Positions 34,080-46,479 of a stretch of DNA of 64,000 bases are shown here, piece after piece (position 1 is the stretch's first letter; each line of letters begins with the position of its first letter). A model generated the notes under the pieces. The model ran no database searches. It was given only the letters and a program-made list of their open reading frames with translations, and was not told where the DNA came from. Source of the DNA: Marasmius tenuissimus (lineage: Eukaryota > Basidiomycota > Agaricomycetes > Agaricales > Marasmiaceae); contig JAQOTA010000062.1 of NCBI GenBank assembly GCA_029532415.1, positions 434,001-498,000 of the forward strand, in the 5' to 3' direction. The position numbers and the translations under genes are program-made.

Positions 34080-37000
34080 TGAGTCGGGACTTATGGACAG
34101 GTAGGATCGATAGAAGTCTGGGATTCTGGGTGTCCAGCGAGATGGATATGCGTCTTTATGTAAGTACTGCTAGCACTTCCTCTTCTCTGAGGTACACTGT
34201 GCCAAGATACCAGTCGATCCTGGCTTTTTCTTGTGAAATACAAGGTACTAGGGACATAGGAACGCTGATTTGACGCGCCTGTGCGAGTTTTAGGGTTATG
34301 ATTGACAGAGGAACGAGGAACACTTTGAAGACGATAGGCCCCCGTCGCATAGAAATGTCGGCGAAGAGTTACGTCCGAGCCTCCAGGGGAACAGTACCTT
34401 CGGAGGCGAAAGTGTCAATTTGTATATGTCGTGAACAGCAAGGTACCGTTCTCGCTGTCGCGCATAATTCATTGGGGAGAATTGTACGTGCAGAGTCCGG
34501 TTACCGGGATCGGGGGGACGTCAGTCTAGTTGGAAGGCAGGCAGCGGTCGTATCAGGGTAGTAAGGCCTCAGTGGGAGAGCGGCTAAATCAGTGAGGCAG
34601 CCGCTCTGCTAGACGAGTGGACCCCATTCGTCCGAGTCTTTGTTGTCTTGTCGAAAACAGATAGTAAAAAAGCATCTCGCCGTACGATGCCGACGCTCCC
34701 TTTTTGGATCCGCTGCGAATAAGGTCGCCGAGAATGATAACCCCCGCCCAGTGAAAAAAAGATGGTCTTGCACATTGCGGCTTGACCCAACCGGTTGCTT
34801 GCTACCTTTCTGGGTCGTCGAATTCTGTCAGTATTCGACTAGAAAGTTACTTCATTTCACCTTGAAATGGACGAGGGTACCGATGCCTCAGACGAAAAGA
34901 AAAAAAACAGGCGAGGAGTGCTACAGGAAGGCCTTGACAAGATCTAGCCGCAAGGAATTCACGAACTGCATCGGAAAATGTACGCGATTTGAATCCGGTC
35001 AACATTGGGCATCGGGGTTCCAGCATTTGCTTTGAACAGGCATCTTCAGTGAGCCCAATCCTCCGTTTCGTCTTGCTTTTGATGACATCTGAACCATCTT
35101 TCTCCAACTTTGACAGTTGTTCTGTCCAAGCCCCTCCAGATCTCAAAATCCCTTCCTCTCTCGAATATAGCTCTAATGCCATCAAAATTTCCAGAAATAT
35201 ACCATAAACAGCGCCGTATTTTGAGAACAAGAGAACAGAGAAAATGGGTGGTGGACAATTGATCCAAGGTTTCGCCTTGTCGTCGTTATTCAAACATCAC
35301 TATGAATTGGATGCACATTCAATGGCAGAGTTGACTGAGGCATGCCTGACAGAGGCGGTATTTGGAGGCGCCGTGGTTTGGTTGGCAGTCAAAGAGAGTC
35401 GTCGCCGAAAGTTGTGTTTCATTGGTTACGTCATCTTCGGCCAAGTCAGCTCGAGCCAAGCTCGAGCTTCGGTCGGTGATTTTCTCGCACTCTCATCGCC
35501 AAACTACTCTTTTTAACCACCTCTTTCGCTCGACGGTCAAAACTCACGGCATAACAGCGATATCAACTCAACATGGCCAAGGGTTGGATAGGATGTGGGT
35601 GTCGGGTATGTGTTTGTGAAAACGGTCGAATTCTACAACGATTCTGATGTTATTTTTTCCCCTCTTAGTGACTTGCAGCCGTAGGGCTACTGCCTTGGGA
35701 CCGCACATCATTACGAAAAAATTTTACCTCTGGAAATGGCGCCGTAAACGACAAGGTTGAGGGAAAAAATCAAGGAGGTCGAGGAAGTGGAATCGGTTTC
35801 GACGGTATCCAAGGGCGGGAGACCTACCGACCTATGTTCTGCTTACAACGCCCAAATCAACGTCAACGCCCTCCGTCATCTACGTCTTCAGACTCCAGCT
35901 TATCTCGTCCCGCCTGCGTTCTATGCGTTCTCGTTGACCCCCTGTCAGCTTTTCTTTTTTCGCTAGACCTATGGAGTGCGATTCGTGAGGAGGATTTGAT
36001 GGAAACTACCTCCTCGATGGGCTGCATCATCCTGAAAGCGGACATGTCCTGACGAGAAACTACGACAATGAATGCTACCGGTCGACGGTCGATGCAGCCT
36101 TACTCCCATGACAGTTTCTTTGTCGTCTCCTCTCCCTTTCAACTCATATATAATACTTCCATTCCGGACTCCATGCTTCTTGTGTTTACCGACGGTGTAA
36201 AAAGTCAAGAAAAATTGTCGGAAAGAGTCAGGGTAGAGCAGAGAAGGGCATCAGATGCGATGTGCTTGTTGATTCCAGGTGCGTGCTTGTGAAACGGTCG
36301 AATGGTACGACGATTATGAGGTTTCTATTCCGTGATCATGAGAGATGTTCAGGCTATGCAATGCAACTGCACTCAGAGCAAGGCATCGAATTGGAACAGA
36401 GAAAACCTATAAGTTGGATCCGAAAGCAAGTCAAATTTTCTTCCTTCTTTTACTCGAGTGTCTGCTTACTGAAAGAATTGTCTGTTGATTTCCAGCTTTC
36501 GAAGCGCGGCGCACACCTGGAGTTTCGCTTGACGGGCTTTGAATCTTTGTTCACCTGTTGCCAATAGGCTGGTGAAATCTCCCTACGTGGCATGATCGCT
36601 GCTCGCGCTGTCCCGGAGGGAGTGGTGTTTGGCGTTCGAAGAGTCGTCTTCATTGTCAGAAGGCAAGTGTTGTCGGTTACGTCACCATTGGCATCAGGGT
36701 TCCTCAACACGGTCACTTCCTCGCTCGATGATGTCTCTCGCACGACATAGGACCCCTCTCTCGCACTCTCGTCATTACACTCCTTCCAAACCCCCTCTTT
36801 CTTTATCAAACATCCAGAACACCACGGAATAGCGAAGAATATCGATAAAAGATGTTGGGAATGGATGAGATGCAAGCCTCAGGTGCGTGTTTATAATTGA
36901 ACGGTCGTACCATGGGACGACTCTGATGTTCGTTTTTTTCCTCTTCTAAAAACAGTCACAGGGCTACTACTTAACAGCGTCTTGCGCTAATCGTACAACG

Positions 37001-37900
37001 AATTTCGACAAATAGTACCGAGTGAGGAGGTCGGGGAAGGCTATTGAGATTGAGGGAATGAATGCCTCAAGGCTCAGCGCTCAGGCTTTGCAACCATGGC
37101 GTGGGCGAGAAAGGCTGTTCTTTAAGGATAATTGATGAGGAAGCTAGGATCGAGATTTAAGGTGGGGTTAATTGAGCTGGAGGATCACTGAGTATGTGAT
37201 GCTCGTAAATTCTAACTTCTTTTGCCTCTATTCCGCCTCCTGGATGGTATCGCTATGTATTCAGTGTTATTCTGCTTCTGGTATGATATATGATTGCTTT
37301 TGACTCTCTACCCAGTTCATTTCCTTGTACTGGCTGCTTCGGTACCCTCGTGCCCTGATAACGCGATTCACCACTACACCCAACGTCAACCCCTCCGACA
37401 GCGTTCTTTGGACGGCCTAGTATTCACCGGTATTCAGGCAGCACCTTACTCATGCTGCTCATGTTCTGCATGAACAGCAAGAGAATATGAGCCGTCGCAG
37501 CTTGGATCTCGTCCCCTTCTGGACCGCAGAAGGAAGATGACCGCGTCAGAAGACCCGTTTATGCACACCTTTCTTTTTCGTCGGCTGCCCGCAACACATG
37601 GCGGAAACGTCTCTGAAGGACACGTATGCGTCCAAACGTATCAGGCTGGCGCTCATTTCATCATGTATGTATGGTTATCACGGCAGCAGCGCCATCATGT
37701 TCATGAATATGCTCAAAACCTCGAAAACCTCGTTCGTCTCACGCCAGTACTCGCAGCGAATAGCATGGGCTTGAGCGCAATGCACGAACCGCACTTGATT
37801 CGACTCATAAATTTTGCCCAATATTGACGATCGCGTTCGTTCGAGCTGAATTATCCGTTTTACTCTGCTGTTATCGGATAAAAGGGTCTCCCAAATCCTC
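34080..37900. other. Repeat-rich interval without a supportable gene
   Basis: This contains a partial copy of the 22.4 kb duplication (34380-34560) and three copies of the dispersed 27283-type module (35604, 36281, 36891). The flank at 37300-37800 duplicates 30550-31250. Open frames of 100-140 codons (34847-35293 and 36450-36875, minus) have no recognisable family. Confidence 0.4.
34830..35035 (+). repeat. Dispersed repeat family C, copy 1
   Basis: It is similar to 39590-39720, sharing GGCCTTGACAAGATCTAGCCGC-like sequence, an AGGAATTCACG block, GCATCGGAAAAT and CATTTGCTTTGA. The third member is at 42690-42860. Confidence 0.5.
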
Positions 37901-37943
37901 TAATTTAACAGCGAAACACATTTGCTCTCCTCTGCTTTCGACA

Positions 37944-38580
37944 ATGTTTTGTGCTCTAGTCATCCTTGGTGCTTCATTGTCTGCTTGCTCCGTAACCAAG
38001 TTGCTTTCAGTTTCTAACTCTGGTGGGTCACATCGCCGCTCATCATCATCGCGGACTGATCAATTTGGCACTCTGCAGCACCTGCCGGTAGCTCTGATTT
38101 TACTGGACTTGAGGTTGTTACGACCATCATCAACACCGGGGACGAGACTTTCAAGCTTCTCAACCACCCAATGAGTGTCTTGTCGAAATGGACTACCGAC
38201 AGCTTCGAGGTTAACAGCGCCAACGGAGCCGCCTTAGATTCCATTGGTCTCCACGTCCGTTACGATCCTGGATTTGACATCAAATCCAATGACGAAATCA
38301 AGTTCACCGTACTTGCTCCTTGAGCCCCCCTCTGAGGTCACTCATGAAGATGAGAGCAATCCGAGCTCTCGTGTCTGTGCGTTGACTGAACCATGACCCA
38401 TAACTAGTCGGTAACTTCCACAACCTCAGAAACGTTGGTCCCGGCGTGTTTATTTTCAAACCGTTCAAGTACACAAATCCCGGGACTGTGTATACATTTC
38501 CAGCACATTCGAGCCATTCGCAGGCTCGACTCATTAAGAAGTCTTTGGATTTTTCTCGAAATACAAAATTCCAAATACAG
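37944..38580 (+). pseudogene. Truncated copy of the M35 metallopeptidase
   Basis: The copy begins MFCALVILGASLSACS, with the same first intron position as the 31370 gene, then GLEVVTTIINTGDETFKLLNH and VLSKWTTDSF. Where the intact gene reads VLAPGASV, this copy reads VLAP followed by TGA. A degenerate continuation (VGNFHNLRNVGPGVFIF) follows after an intron-like gap. The catalytic half, including HExxH, is missing; homology is lost near 38500 and the next gene's 3' end begins soon after. Confidence 0.85.
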
Positions 38581-38648
38581 AAATCGTTAGTAGCCATCGA
38601 TCAGTAGAAGAAACACGAACAGATGTAGATAGATGAAGTATGTAAACA

Positions 38649-39281
38649 TCAATTGTTACGGAAATGAAGCAAGAGAGACTCGATCTCGGTTTGGTCGTCG
38701 ACGATATCATACGGTTGCACTGTGTTATTCTCAGGCCAGATCTTGATCTTGCCGTTGACCCACTGCAGGGATCTCGTCTCTGCACTATCGCCCTTCTTAA
38801 AGCGCCAAAACCTCACTTTTCTGCCCTTGGCTCCAATGCACCAGCAAACTTGCCCGGCCGACAGCGCGGTCCTTGGATACTTGATAACCTGTGTGTTGAT
38901 TTTCTCCCAGCTATCTCCTGCTTGGGACTTGCCCTCGTAAACGACGCGCCATGTCCAACTGACAGCATCACTAGCGAAACTCTGTCTTTGGACTAGGAGG
39001 TCGGCGTCGCCTACACCTTCTACGCGATACTCGGGTTGGATAATGAAATCTGGCTGAGGAAAGTATTTAGGACTGTGCAGGACTCTAAAATGAGAGATTG
39101 TTGAGATTAGCGTCCAGATCTTTTTGTTCACTATGGAAGAAAAAAAACACGAAAGGTCAAAGCGAAAAACTCACCCGTTCCAAGTCCCATTGACAAAGCT
39201 TTCTGGTGCGGTGGCCAAAGCTGTCGCCAGAGTTTTCATACGGTTCATAGGTAGATTAGGGACGAGTAGAGAGTTGGCCAT
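38649..39281 (-). CDS. Small conserved protein, possible PD-(D/E)XK-like fold
   Basis: The two exons are 39281-39175 and 39084-38649, giving 180 residues. The start MANSLLVPNLPM equals that of the broken paralog at 34072. No known family can be named with confidence. The order GDADLLVQRQS, then 20 residues on WRVVYEGK, then INTQVIKYP and CWCIGAKGRKVRFWRF, resembles fungal domains built on the PD-(D/E)XK nuclease core, with Asp in one strand and ExK in the next. That is inference from motif spacing only. No signal peptide is present, so it is probably intracellular. It sits in tail-to-tail order beside the truncated M35 copy, as its broken paralog does beside the intact M35 gene. Confidence 0.7.
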
Positions 39282-39379
39282 GATGACCGAGGAGTCGGGG
39301 ACTTTGGACTGATAGGATAGAGATCTGGTTTCTGGGGTCTAACGAGATGAATACGCGTCCTTAAATACTGCTAGTACTC

Positions 39380-39790
39380 CCCCCTCTCTATTATTAGGTT
39401 CCAAGGCGCCTGGGTCGCTTCCGGTGCATGCAAATTCCCGGGTCCTCTTTGAGAGAGATGGAGGAACACGTTGGGTGATATGATCTATCAAGTGGAGAGA
39501 GGCTATTCCGGATTGAACCTTCGTGTCTGAATGCGAGATACCTACGAGATCTGAGAAGCAAGAACGTAACTGCCGATGAAAGGATTCGGCGAGCAATGCT
39601 GATTGAGGGCCTGGAAAAGGTCTGGCCGCGAGGAATCCACGGAGTTGCATCAGAAAATATACCCAAATTGAGCCTGATCAATGCTGGCGTCGGGATGCCA
39701 GTCTTTGCTTTGATCAAGCGTATCATGAACACGTACGGTGGCAAGGGAACCGTACGGGGCGGAAATAAGTCCTGTTAACTGACAACAGAG
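39380..39790 (+). repeat. Dispersed repeat family C, copy 2
   Basis: It shares GxATGCAAATTCCCGGGT-like, GGAGGAACAC and AAATAAGTCCTGTTA-type blocks with 42480-42860. Its middle matches 34930-35030. The frame 39599-39778 (plus) inside it has no known family and is open mainly because the block is short. Confidence 0.5.
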
Positions 39791-39799
39791 GTAGCCATC

Positions 39800-41690
39800 T
39801 TCTGTTGTTTACTGGATTGATCTTTCGCCGTCATCCTCGAAATCCAAATGATCACCTCCCATTTCGAGTTCGGAAACATCTAGATGGTCCTTAGCCACCC
39901 AACCTTGGTCGCGGGAATTACGGTAGTGGTCATTGCAGCTCCCAGTCGGAAATACTACACTGTCGTTGTGCAGAAGAACTCATGGACGGCACCTCACGAC
40001 AGACCGTCTATACACAAACCACAGCTAATCACCCCAGCTGAATGTGTAGGCCAGATAGTATCTTCATAGTTTGAGCGGGCCAACCACTGCAAGATAGGTT
40101 CGGTGACAGTGAAGCTTCAAGCCAGCAAGGATAGGTAAAGATCTAGCACTCGGAGTCCTCACACGCAGCGCACACTATGAGTACTTTCAACGTTGTTGTC
40201 GTTCGACCTTGAGGCTGAGCGCTGGAGGGCTGAGGCGGGCCGAGGTTAAGTGGACGCTACATTTTCCATTGTTGGCAGGGCAGTGATCTGGGTTGAGGAG
40301 TGACGAATGAAGAAGAGATAAGAGTTGTCGATCGGAAGTCGAGTGTTGCCACCACTGGGATTTGAACGTGAAATGGTAGTTCGTTGAACTCCGGCACGCA
40401 TATTCAACCGAGGAATAGCTCTTTCATGAACGGTTTTTATCCATCGCGGTGACTCGACTGGCGGGATTCCTGCCTTTATCTGTTTGAAAGCCCGCCGACT
40501 GTCGGACTTTATCGCCCCCTCCCTCACATCGACACTCTGCACAGTAGCCTTACGCATACTCACCAGTACTGAACAAAAATCGATCAGCCTAATCGACTAT
40601 TTGTCTTAATAATAAAGAGAGACAAATGCGCACCTAGAGGATTCTACGGTTTTCCACTTTAAAGCCAGCCAGTCATCTCTCTCTCTACGTCAAGACTTGT
40701 ACATCGTCAGGGGTTCAGATCTCAGAAGGTGTCACTGTTTGGCGGTCGAAGTACGAGTTAAAGTCGAGTCGATTACATCACCACTGTCGGCATTAAATTT
40801 CTTCAGCTCATAATGACTCGACTTGGGCTCGACGTTTCTCTCTCGCTCGCATCGTCAAACTAGCTCCTACTAACTCCCAGGAATCCACAACTTATGTCAA
40901 TAGCTTCAGGGCGGCGCGTGTTACTAAAATGCTCCAATGGTAGGACGATTCTGAAGTTTTTTTCTTCTGGAATCTCACTGTTAGCCAAGGCCGACGTGCT
41001 TTAGTGCCGACGGAATGTATCTGCTCCCCTCGCCAACTCAATTTGTTTCCAGGGCGTGTGATTTGTGAGGAAGATTTCAACGTGTATTGGTGCTTCAATG
41101 GATTCCAGTACGCGCCATATGCATTTATAGAATCTGCCTTCCTCACTTGTCACCTCAATGAATGACTGGCAGTCCCTTTCTGGCCTAGATCATGACACCC
41201 TCGGATAATTGAATCATCGACTCTGAAGATGAACGACGTATCCCAATACTGGTACCCACTACAAACGAGTAAGTAGCAGAAATTCCCTGGTCCCATGTTT
41301 TAGTGTTCGAGCCCGGAGAGGTGGTCCGCTGGCAATCACCGCGGCCAGGAACCGGTCGATGTTTCATTGGCGTATCTTTCTTGGTACTGAAGCATCCACG
41401 GCGCAGAAAGTGTACGAAAGATTCCCACTTCCTGTAGTCAAAAAATTGCAGTGTTTTTACGTCTTTACGAGAAGAGCCTGGAGGCATTCAAAGTTCAAAC
41501 CGTTATACGTACAGTTGAGCATCTAGTAGGTGCATGCCATGGCATCCCATAAACTCAAGATTTGAGATAAAAACAATGATAGTTGAAATGATGCTAGTAA
41601 GGCAAAACACAGTCCGGAAGGTTGATCGCAAATGTGGAAACTGGTACGAGAGATTCAGAATACGGTGGTAATGTACTTGACTCGGCGAAT
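39800..41690. other. No supportable gene
   Basis: It includes a copy of the GGATTCCTGCC block (40465) and the dispersed module at 40914-40965. Minus-strand frames at 40246-40563, 41185-41487 and 41503-41697 show no family I recognise. Confidence 0.35.
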
Positions 41691-41698
41691 CAGCGAAC

Positions 41699-42154
41699 CT
41701 AATCAGCCCTGACGGCGACGATCGTTGGCTTGTTGGAATTGTAATTGAGTGATCTGTCGCCAACGTAATACGCTGTTTTTCTGTATTCGTCTTCCTCTTC
41801 ATCCTTAAAATAATAGGTACGGTTTTGGTCGTGGCCGAAATCAAGTTGCCAAGTGAAGAAGAGTGTTCTCCTAGGGTAAAGCCTGTACCGCGTGATGCCA
41901 ATATTGGCAATAGGTGTGCCCGCCGTGCTTTTCCAGGTCTCGTCACCAACTGGCCAATTCACGGGTATCAAATCGCTGGCCGGGATTGGCGTTGCCGAGT
42001 CACCGCCCTGAGCTGCAGTTGCCTCCGAGTCGGCCTTCACTGCCAGCTCTGGGTTCTCCACTCCAACTAAATATAGCTTGCCCTTCTCACTTCTCTCTGC
42101 TGTCCATTCGATATCGTTGGCTTCCGATGACTGTGTAGGAGTATTATCGGCCAT
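41699..42154 (-). CDS. Hypothetical small protein
   Basis: This is a single exon of 151 residues. The N-terminal 60 residues are acidic and low in complexity (SSEANDIEW, AAQGGDSATP). The C-terminal half is strand-like with alternating aromatics (YRLYPRRTLFFTWQLDFG, YYFKDEEEDEYRKTAYYVG) and ends NSNKPTIVAVRAD. It has no signal peptide or membrane segment. I do not recognise the family. The compact frame and folded-looking C-terminus support a real gene, while the lack of introns in an intron-rich region is a caution. Confidence 0.5.
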   Translation of the reverse strand: MADNTPTQSSEANDIEWTAERSEKGKLYLVGVENPELAVKADSEATAAQGGDSATPIPASDLIPVNWPVGDETWKSTAGTPIANIGITRYRLYPRRTLFFTWQLDFGHDQNRTYYFKDEEEDEYRKTAYYVGDRSLNYNSNKPTIVAVRAD

Positions 42155-42479
42155 TCTCAACTAAAAATCTAATCGCCATCAGTGACCACGGATCATAGAC
42201 AAGGATGGGGAGTGGCAGCGAACGTACAGGAAGACGAGACGGAGATGTAAAAGTTCTATGGAGGAGACCATTAACTGTGTACCGTGAGGCAAAAAATCTT
42301 GGTGGAGAACGTACACGACGACGAATGTCAAAATTCTATCGGGGCGCTGTATGAGAAACATCGGGGCCTTTGAGCTACTACTTATACACTCCGGCAACCA
42401 ACACTGGACCACAAACGTGTGTTACAGTATATCTGAACTTTGACGAAAAGACCTCCCGTACAGTCATCATATGTGAGGA

Positions 42480-42860
42480 CGTTAGCAGTTAATGAGGTAC
42501 TGCCAGGTACGAGGCGTCTGGACCGTTGGCAGTGCACACAAATTCCCGACGTGTGCTTTGACAGGGAGACAGAGGAACACTAGTCGTCCGACGGAGAGGG
42601 GTTCCAAATATGAACCTCCTAGTCCATATGCGAGATGGCATCGCTACTGCCGGGGACTGAGGAACATGAAGTACAAGCGGAAGAACGTACCGCAAACAAC
42701 AGGATTGAGTGAGCAACGGTAATTGGAGTTTGGGACCCGGTAACGTTGAGCGCCGGGAAGTCATTCTTTGCTTTGTCCAGGAGTCTTTCATTATGAGGAC
42801 GCAAGACGGTAAGGGAACTGTGCAGACCGGGGGAAACAAGTCCTATTAGCTCACGACAGA
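42480..42860 (+). repeat. Dispersed repeat family C, copy 3
   Basis: It shares GCACACAAATTCCCG, GAGGAACAC, TTCTTTGCTTTG and AAACAAGTCCTATTA-type blocks with 39380-39790. All three copies lie upstream of small genes of the intervening region. Confidence 0.45.
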
Positions 42861-42869
42861 GGTAATATT

Positions 42870-45800
42870 ACCGCACATACTTTCGATTTGTGTAGGTTCA
42901 TTTCTATACCCTTCTCTTGTCATCGTCGGTTTCTCGGAATCGAAGTCTTTACCACTCGCTTTCAGGTCTTCAGCACCGCGATGTTTGTCGTTCACCTCTG
43001 GTCGCGCAGTCTCAATAATGAGAAGAGACTGAGCGTAGATCTATTGATTCTGAATCGTCAAAAGTTTCTGAAAAAAGAGGGAATCGAGATGACTGGAAGA
43101 TGTATGACTTACTTTCTAAGCCGGTTCCGCCCGTGAAGCGAATCAGTCATTTAAAAGGCGAGTGGCAGTTATTCCAGCCTCCAGAGTAATGACAATCGGT
43201 GGCACCGTCGATATGGATGAATTTGGTAGACAGCATCACGAAGACTCCCTCCGCACAAACTCTGATCCATAGCTCACCCAGTTCACCGCTCCAGCCAACT
43301 GCAACAAAGATTCGTAGTTATGCTCAACCGTCTCCAAACTTTATGGTCATCTTGGCGCTTCAAAAGTCTGGATGAATTGTTAGTGCGACCGCACTGAGGG
43401 CAAGGAAATAGATCGGACAGTTTCGATCGTGTCAGACGTCAATCGAGGAGGTTGACTTTACAGTTGTCAGTCGCCGCTACCGACCCTCCAGCAATACAAC
43501 AGTTGACACGCAATCATCGAAAGAACATCTAGCTGAGTTGGATGGAGCTCGGAAGACCTTCACTGCTCATAATTAGCATACGACGGTGTGGGCAAAGGCG
43601 GATCCAACTTTTGGTGAGGATCCACAGACGAATGGGGACGGAGCAATAGGTGGAATTGTAAACATGAAGGGGCATTCCCGATTGACAAGGAGCATCTGAG
43701 CCTCTCCATCTATAAGCGGGCAAGTCGGCTTACGCCCTTCCTAGGCTCGACAAAGGACGAGAGGAAAGTCAGAGTAAAAGAAAGTGTTCACGTCGAGGAG
43801 CGGACACCGTAATGATAGGAATGGCAATACATCAGTTGAGGCGACGTAGAAGGTTCAGGAGGGGAGGTAAATTAAAGAGCAAGAGCAAGGAAATGAAGGC
43901 AAAAAGAGGCGAGGAGAACGACCACAAAATCTGAAAGCTCACATCAAAGATAGTCTCCCTCGTTCCGGACTCTCGAGATCATTCACTTAAGGTACATGTT
44001 GTCAGCACTTGAGATGGTTCTTCGTCATATTCGCCAAATTGGCACTATCTCGTTCCCTGCCCCAGTCCTTCCTTCCAATCGTCCACCCATTGCGTCTCTG
44101 CTTGAAATGCCACGGCCTGGGCTTGTACCCAGAAGATACTGCAAGGCCTTTCTACGCGGTGAAAGGTCATTGAGTAGATAAATCAGTGCAAGAGGAAAGA
44201 AGGAGAACACATACGTTGAATTTGTATTGCTATCTGGACTTAGAGCGAGCGCGTACGGTTCTGATGGTAGTAGACTGGAGAGAGAGCTTGTTCTGAAGGT
44301 TTCGTCGCCCCTTCTCGACATCATGGGACCTATTCTGTCGTTGAAAAGCGACTGGACGTCATTGTCTATTTCGCGCCCCTTTTACCCGCTCCGGCTCCAG
44401 AACCGTTTTTGCCGCATCTCTACTCTTCAGCTTTCCGTTGCCCGACGATATCCTCTAATCTTCGCTCCACTACACCTGGTTTCACTAATTCTTGAACTCG
44501 TTGCAAACCACCAACATCGATATCGACTGACTTCTGATGAGATGTTGAATGGGAAGGGAGAACCGCAAACCACAGGTAAGTCAGATGTCCTTCGAAACGG
44601 AGGGAAAGAGGGGCGACACGTACTCGAGGTCTGCAGCTCCTGAGAGCGAGGCATCGATAGCAATGATTTGGTTCGAAGCTGATTCACTTTTTCTCGAGTT
44701 GTAGGTGCGGTCTTTGTCGTCGCCAACATTGCTCTCCCCCCCGATTTCTCCAAGGCCTCGTATGCACTAAAGCTCTTTGACTCTCTTGACAGGTCTTCAA
44801 CGGATCGTAACGTCCCTTTCCCTCGGTCCTCTGAGCCCACTTTCGGCAACTCCATGACCCGTTGCGAGCCAACGATACGAAGTCGAGATTTCCGAGAAGA
44901 ATCACCCCGCAGTTTGGAGCAGAAGGCAGCTGGGGACGCAAGGTAAATGACATTCACGGATGCGGCGTGGATGATATATGGATGGCGAATGGTTGGGCGG
45001 TGCCGACTAACGTTTCCTCGTTGTCTTTTGTCGTGAATATGTCTTGGCTTCTTCGCCGTTGTAAACGTCCTAGTGTCGGTTGATGTGAGTCAGGAAAAGA
45101 TAACTTGTCGAATGCTCGTATTGCTCGCGAATTGCAACGACTAAGACCGTGTTCAGTAGGACTATTGATTCAATTCCTCCCGTCCTGTCGTCCGAGGCAT
45201 GCTGATAGGCTTGACCGGCCAACCGGTTGCATGTATTCGAATACACGCCTTGGATTGGTTAGTTGGTTGTTTGGAACGACCTGGAGCTCAAAGGAATACA
45301 TGGCTTAGTGACAGGGTAAGAAGAAAGCAGACACTCGTTATTCGCTCACCAGCTATCGTTTGGGCTACAATTTTGAGTCGAGGTCAAGCATGCTCGTTGA
45401 CACAGTCAGTCTTCTTCAGTCATTGCCACGGGTGACTGTGGCCATATATCCTCGACTCCCAGCGACCAGAAAAACTTTTGACCAGGTCAGGGAAGCCAGT
45501 TTGTTGACTCTTTTGAGAGGGTGACTCGGTGTCGGTTGTTTGGTCATGGGGTCCCACAGAGAAAAGACGCGTGCCGTTAGTCGAACTCAAACCACTGTCA
45601 ACACCATCCGATTCTGTTTTGTCCCCCCAATCGTGATTCAACGCTGCTCCAAGCTATACTCTAAAACACATACATTTCGCCAGCTCGTAGCTCAAAACAT
45701 CGTGCAAAACTGCATCGAAAAGAAGGAGAAATAGCGCTCGTGCTGCAAAGGTGGATAACGCAAGGGATTTTCAACACATAGTACGTGCATATCACTTCCA

Positions 45801-46190
45801 GAAACTCTATTTCGTTCTCATAAGATCCTTCAGAAATCAGACGTCTCAAGGCGACCTCTCGTTGAGATGCTCTCTTTCCGCAAATTTTGGTATCATCGCT
45901 TTCCCGGGACCCCTTTATGCTCGACTCCAGTCAATCTCTCAGTTTTGTGTGACTTCACCAGCTCCTCGCTCCTTTTTGTTGAAACGCTCATGAACGAGCT
46001 GCACTGGATGATGATGTCTTTCAACAATCTTTCTCAATCGGATTTTGTCAGGATTGGACTCGCAAGTCCTGTATTTCGGACGCCTCGTCATGTTATCTCG
46101 GAATGGACGATGTTAACGCCTATGGCTACGAAAACTTGAAAGATGTCATGTAGAGGCTCAATTGAAGAGAACCCAATGTTCAAAGCTCGG
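42870..46190. other. No confident gene
   Basis: Frames of 60-176 codons exist on both strands. The longest, 44427-44957 on the minus strand, contains a Lys/Glu-rich segment and possible splice sites (a donor near 44624), but no domain I recognise. Near 46070-46130 the plus strand encodes a GMDDVNAYGYENL-like stretch faintly like the M35 GTDDxxYG motif; this is too short to call. Confidence 0.3.
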
Positions 46191-46369
46191 TCTAGGCTAA
46201 ACTTGTGAAGATATGGGTGGTGTGCTCGAGGTAAGAGTCATGTTTGCTCTCTTACAGCTCTTTGCGAAAAGGATGGCACAAGCTGGGAAGATGAGAAATA
46301 TAGAAAAATAAATGAAGAAGGCTTGAGCGAGGGGAAGAGATACGAGCGGCAGTAAACTCGCTTCAAACA

Positions 46370-46470
46370 CCTCCGAGTCCAGCCCAAACATCTCCGAATC
46401 CACTCCAAACACCTCCGAATCCACATCAAACATCTCCGAGGCCACATCAAACATCTTCGAAGCCACATTT
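46370..46470. repeat. 21-bp minisatellite
   Basis: About five imperfect tandem units of 21 bp are present, built on CATCTCCGAATCCACATCAAA. On the minus strand each unit encodes a heptad such as MFDVDSE or VFGVDSE. A minus-strand frame through the repeat (46197-46466) also contains one strong hydrophobic segment, but no promoter or splice context shows that it is a gene. Confidence 0.85.
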
Positions 46471-46479
46471 ACCTACGAC

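Noticed and set aside
35990..36052. GCIIL-containing frame resembling a CAAX end
   Set aside because: The Cys-Ile-Ile is followed by further residues rather than a stop, so it is not a CAAX terminus.
46070..46140. GMDDVNAYGYENL stretch like the M35 GTDDxxYG motif
   Set aside because: Only a dozen residues, no HExxH upstream and frames change on both sides.
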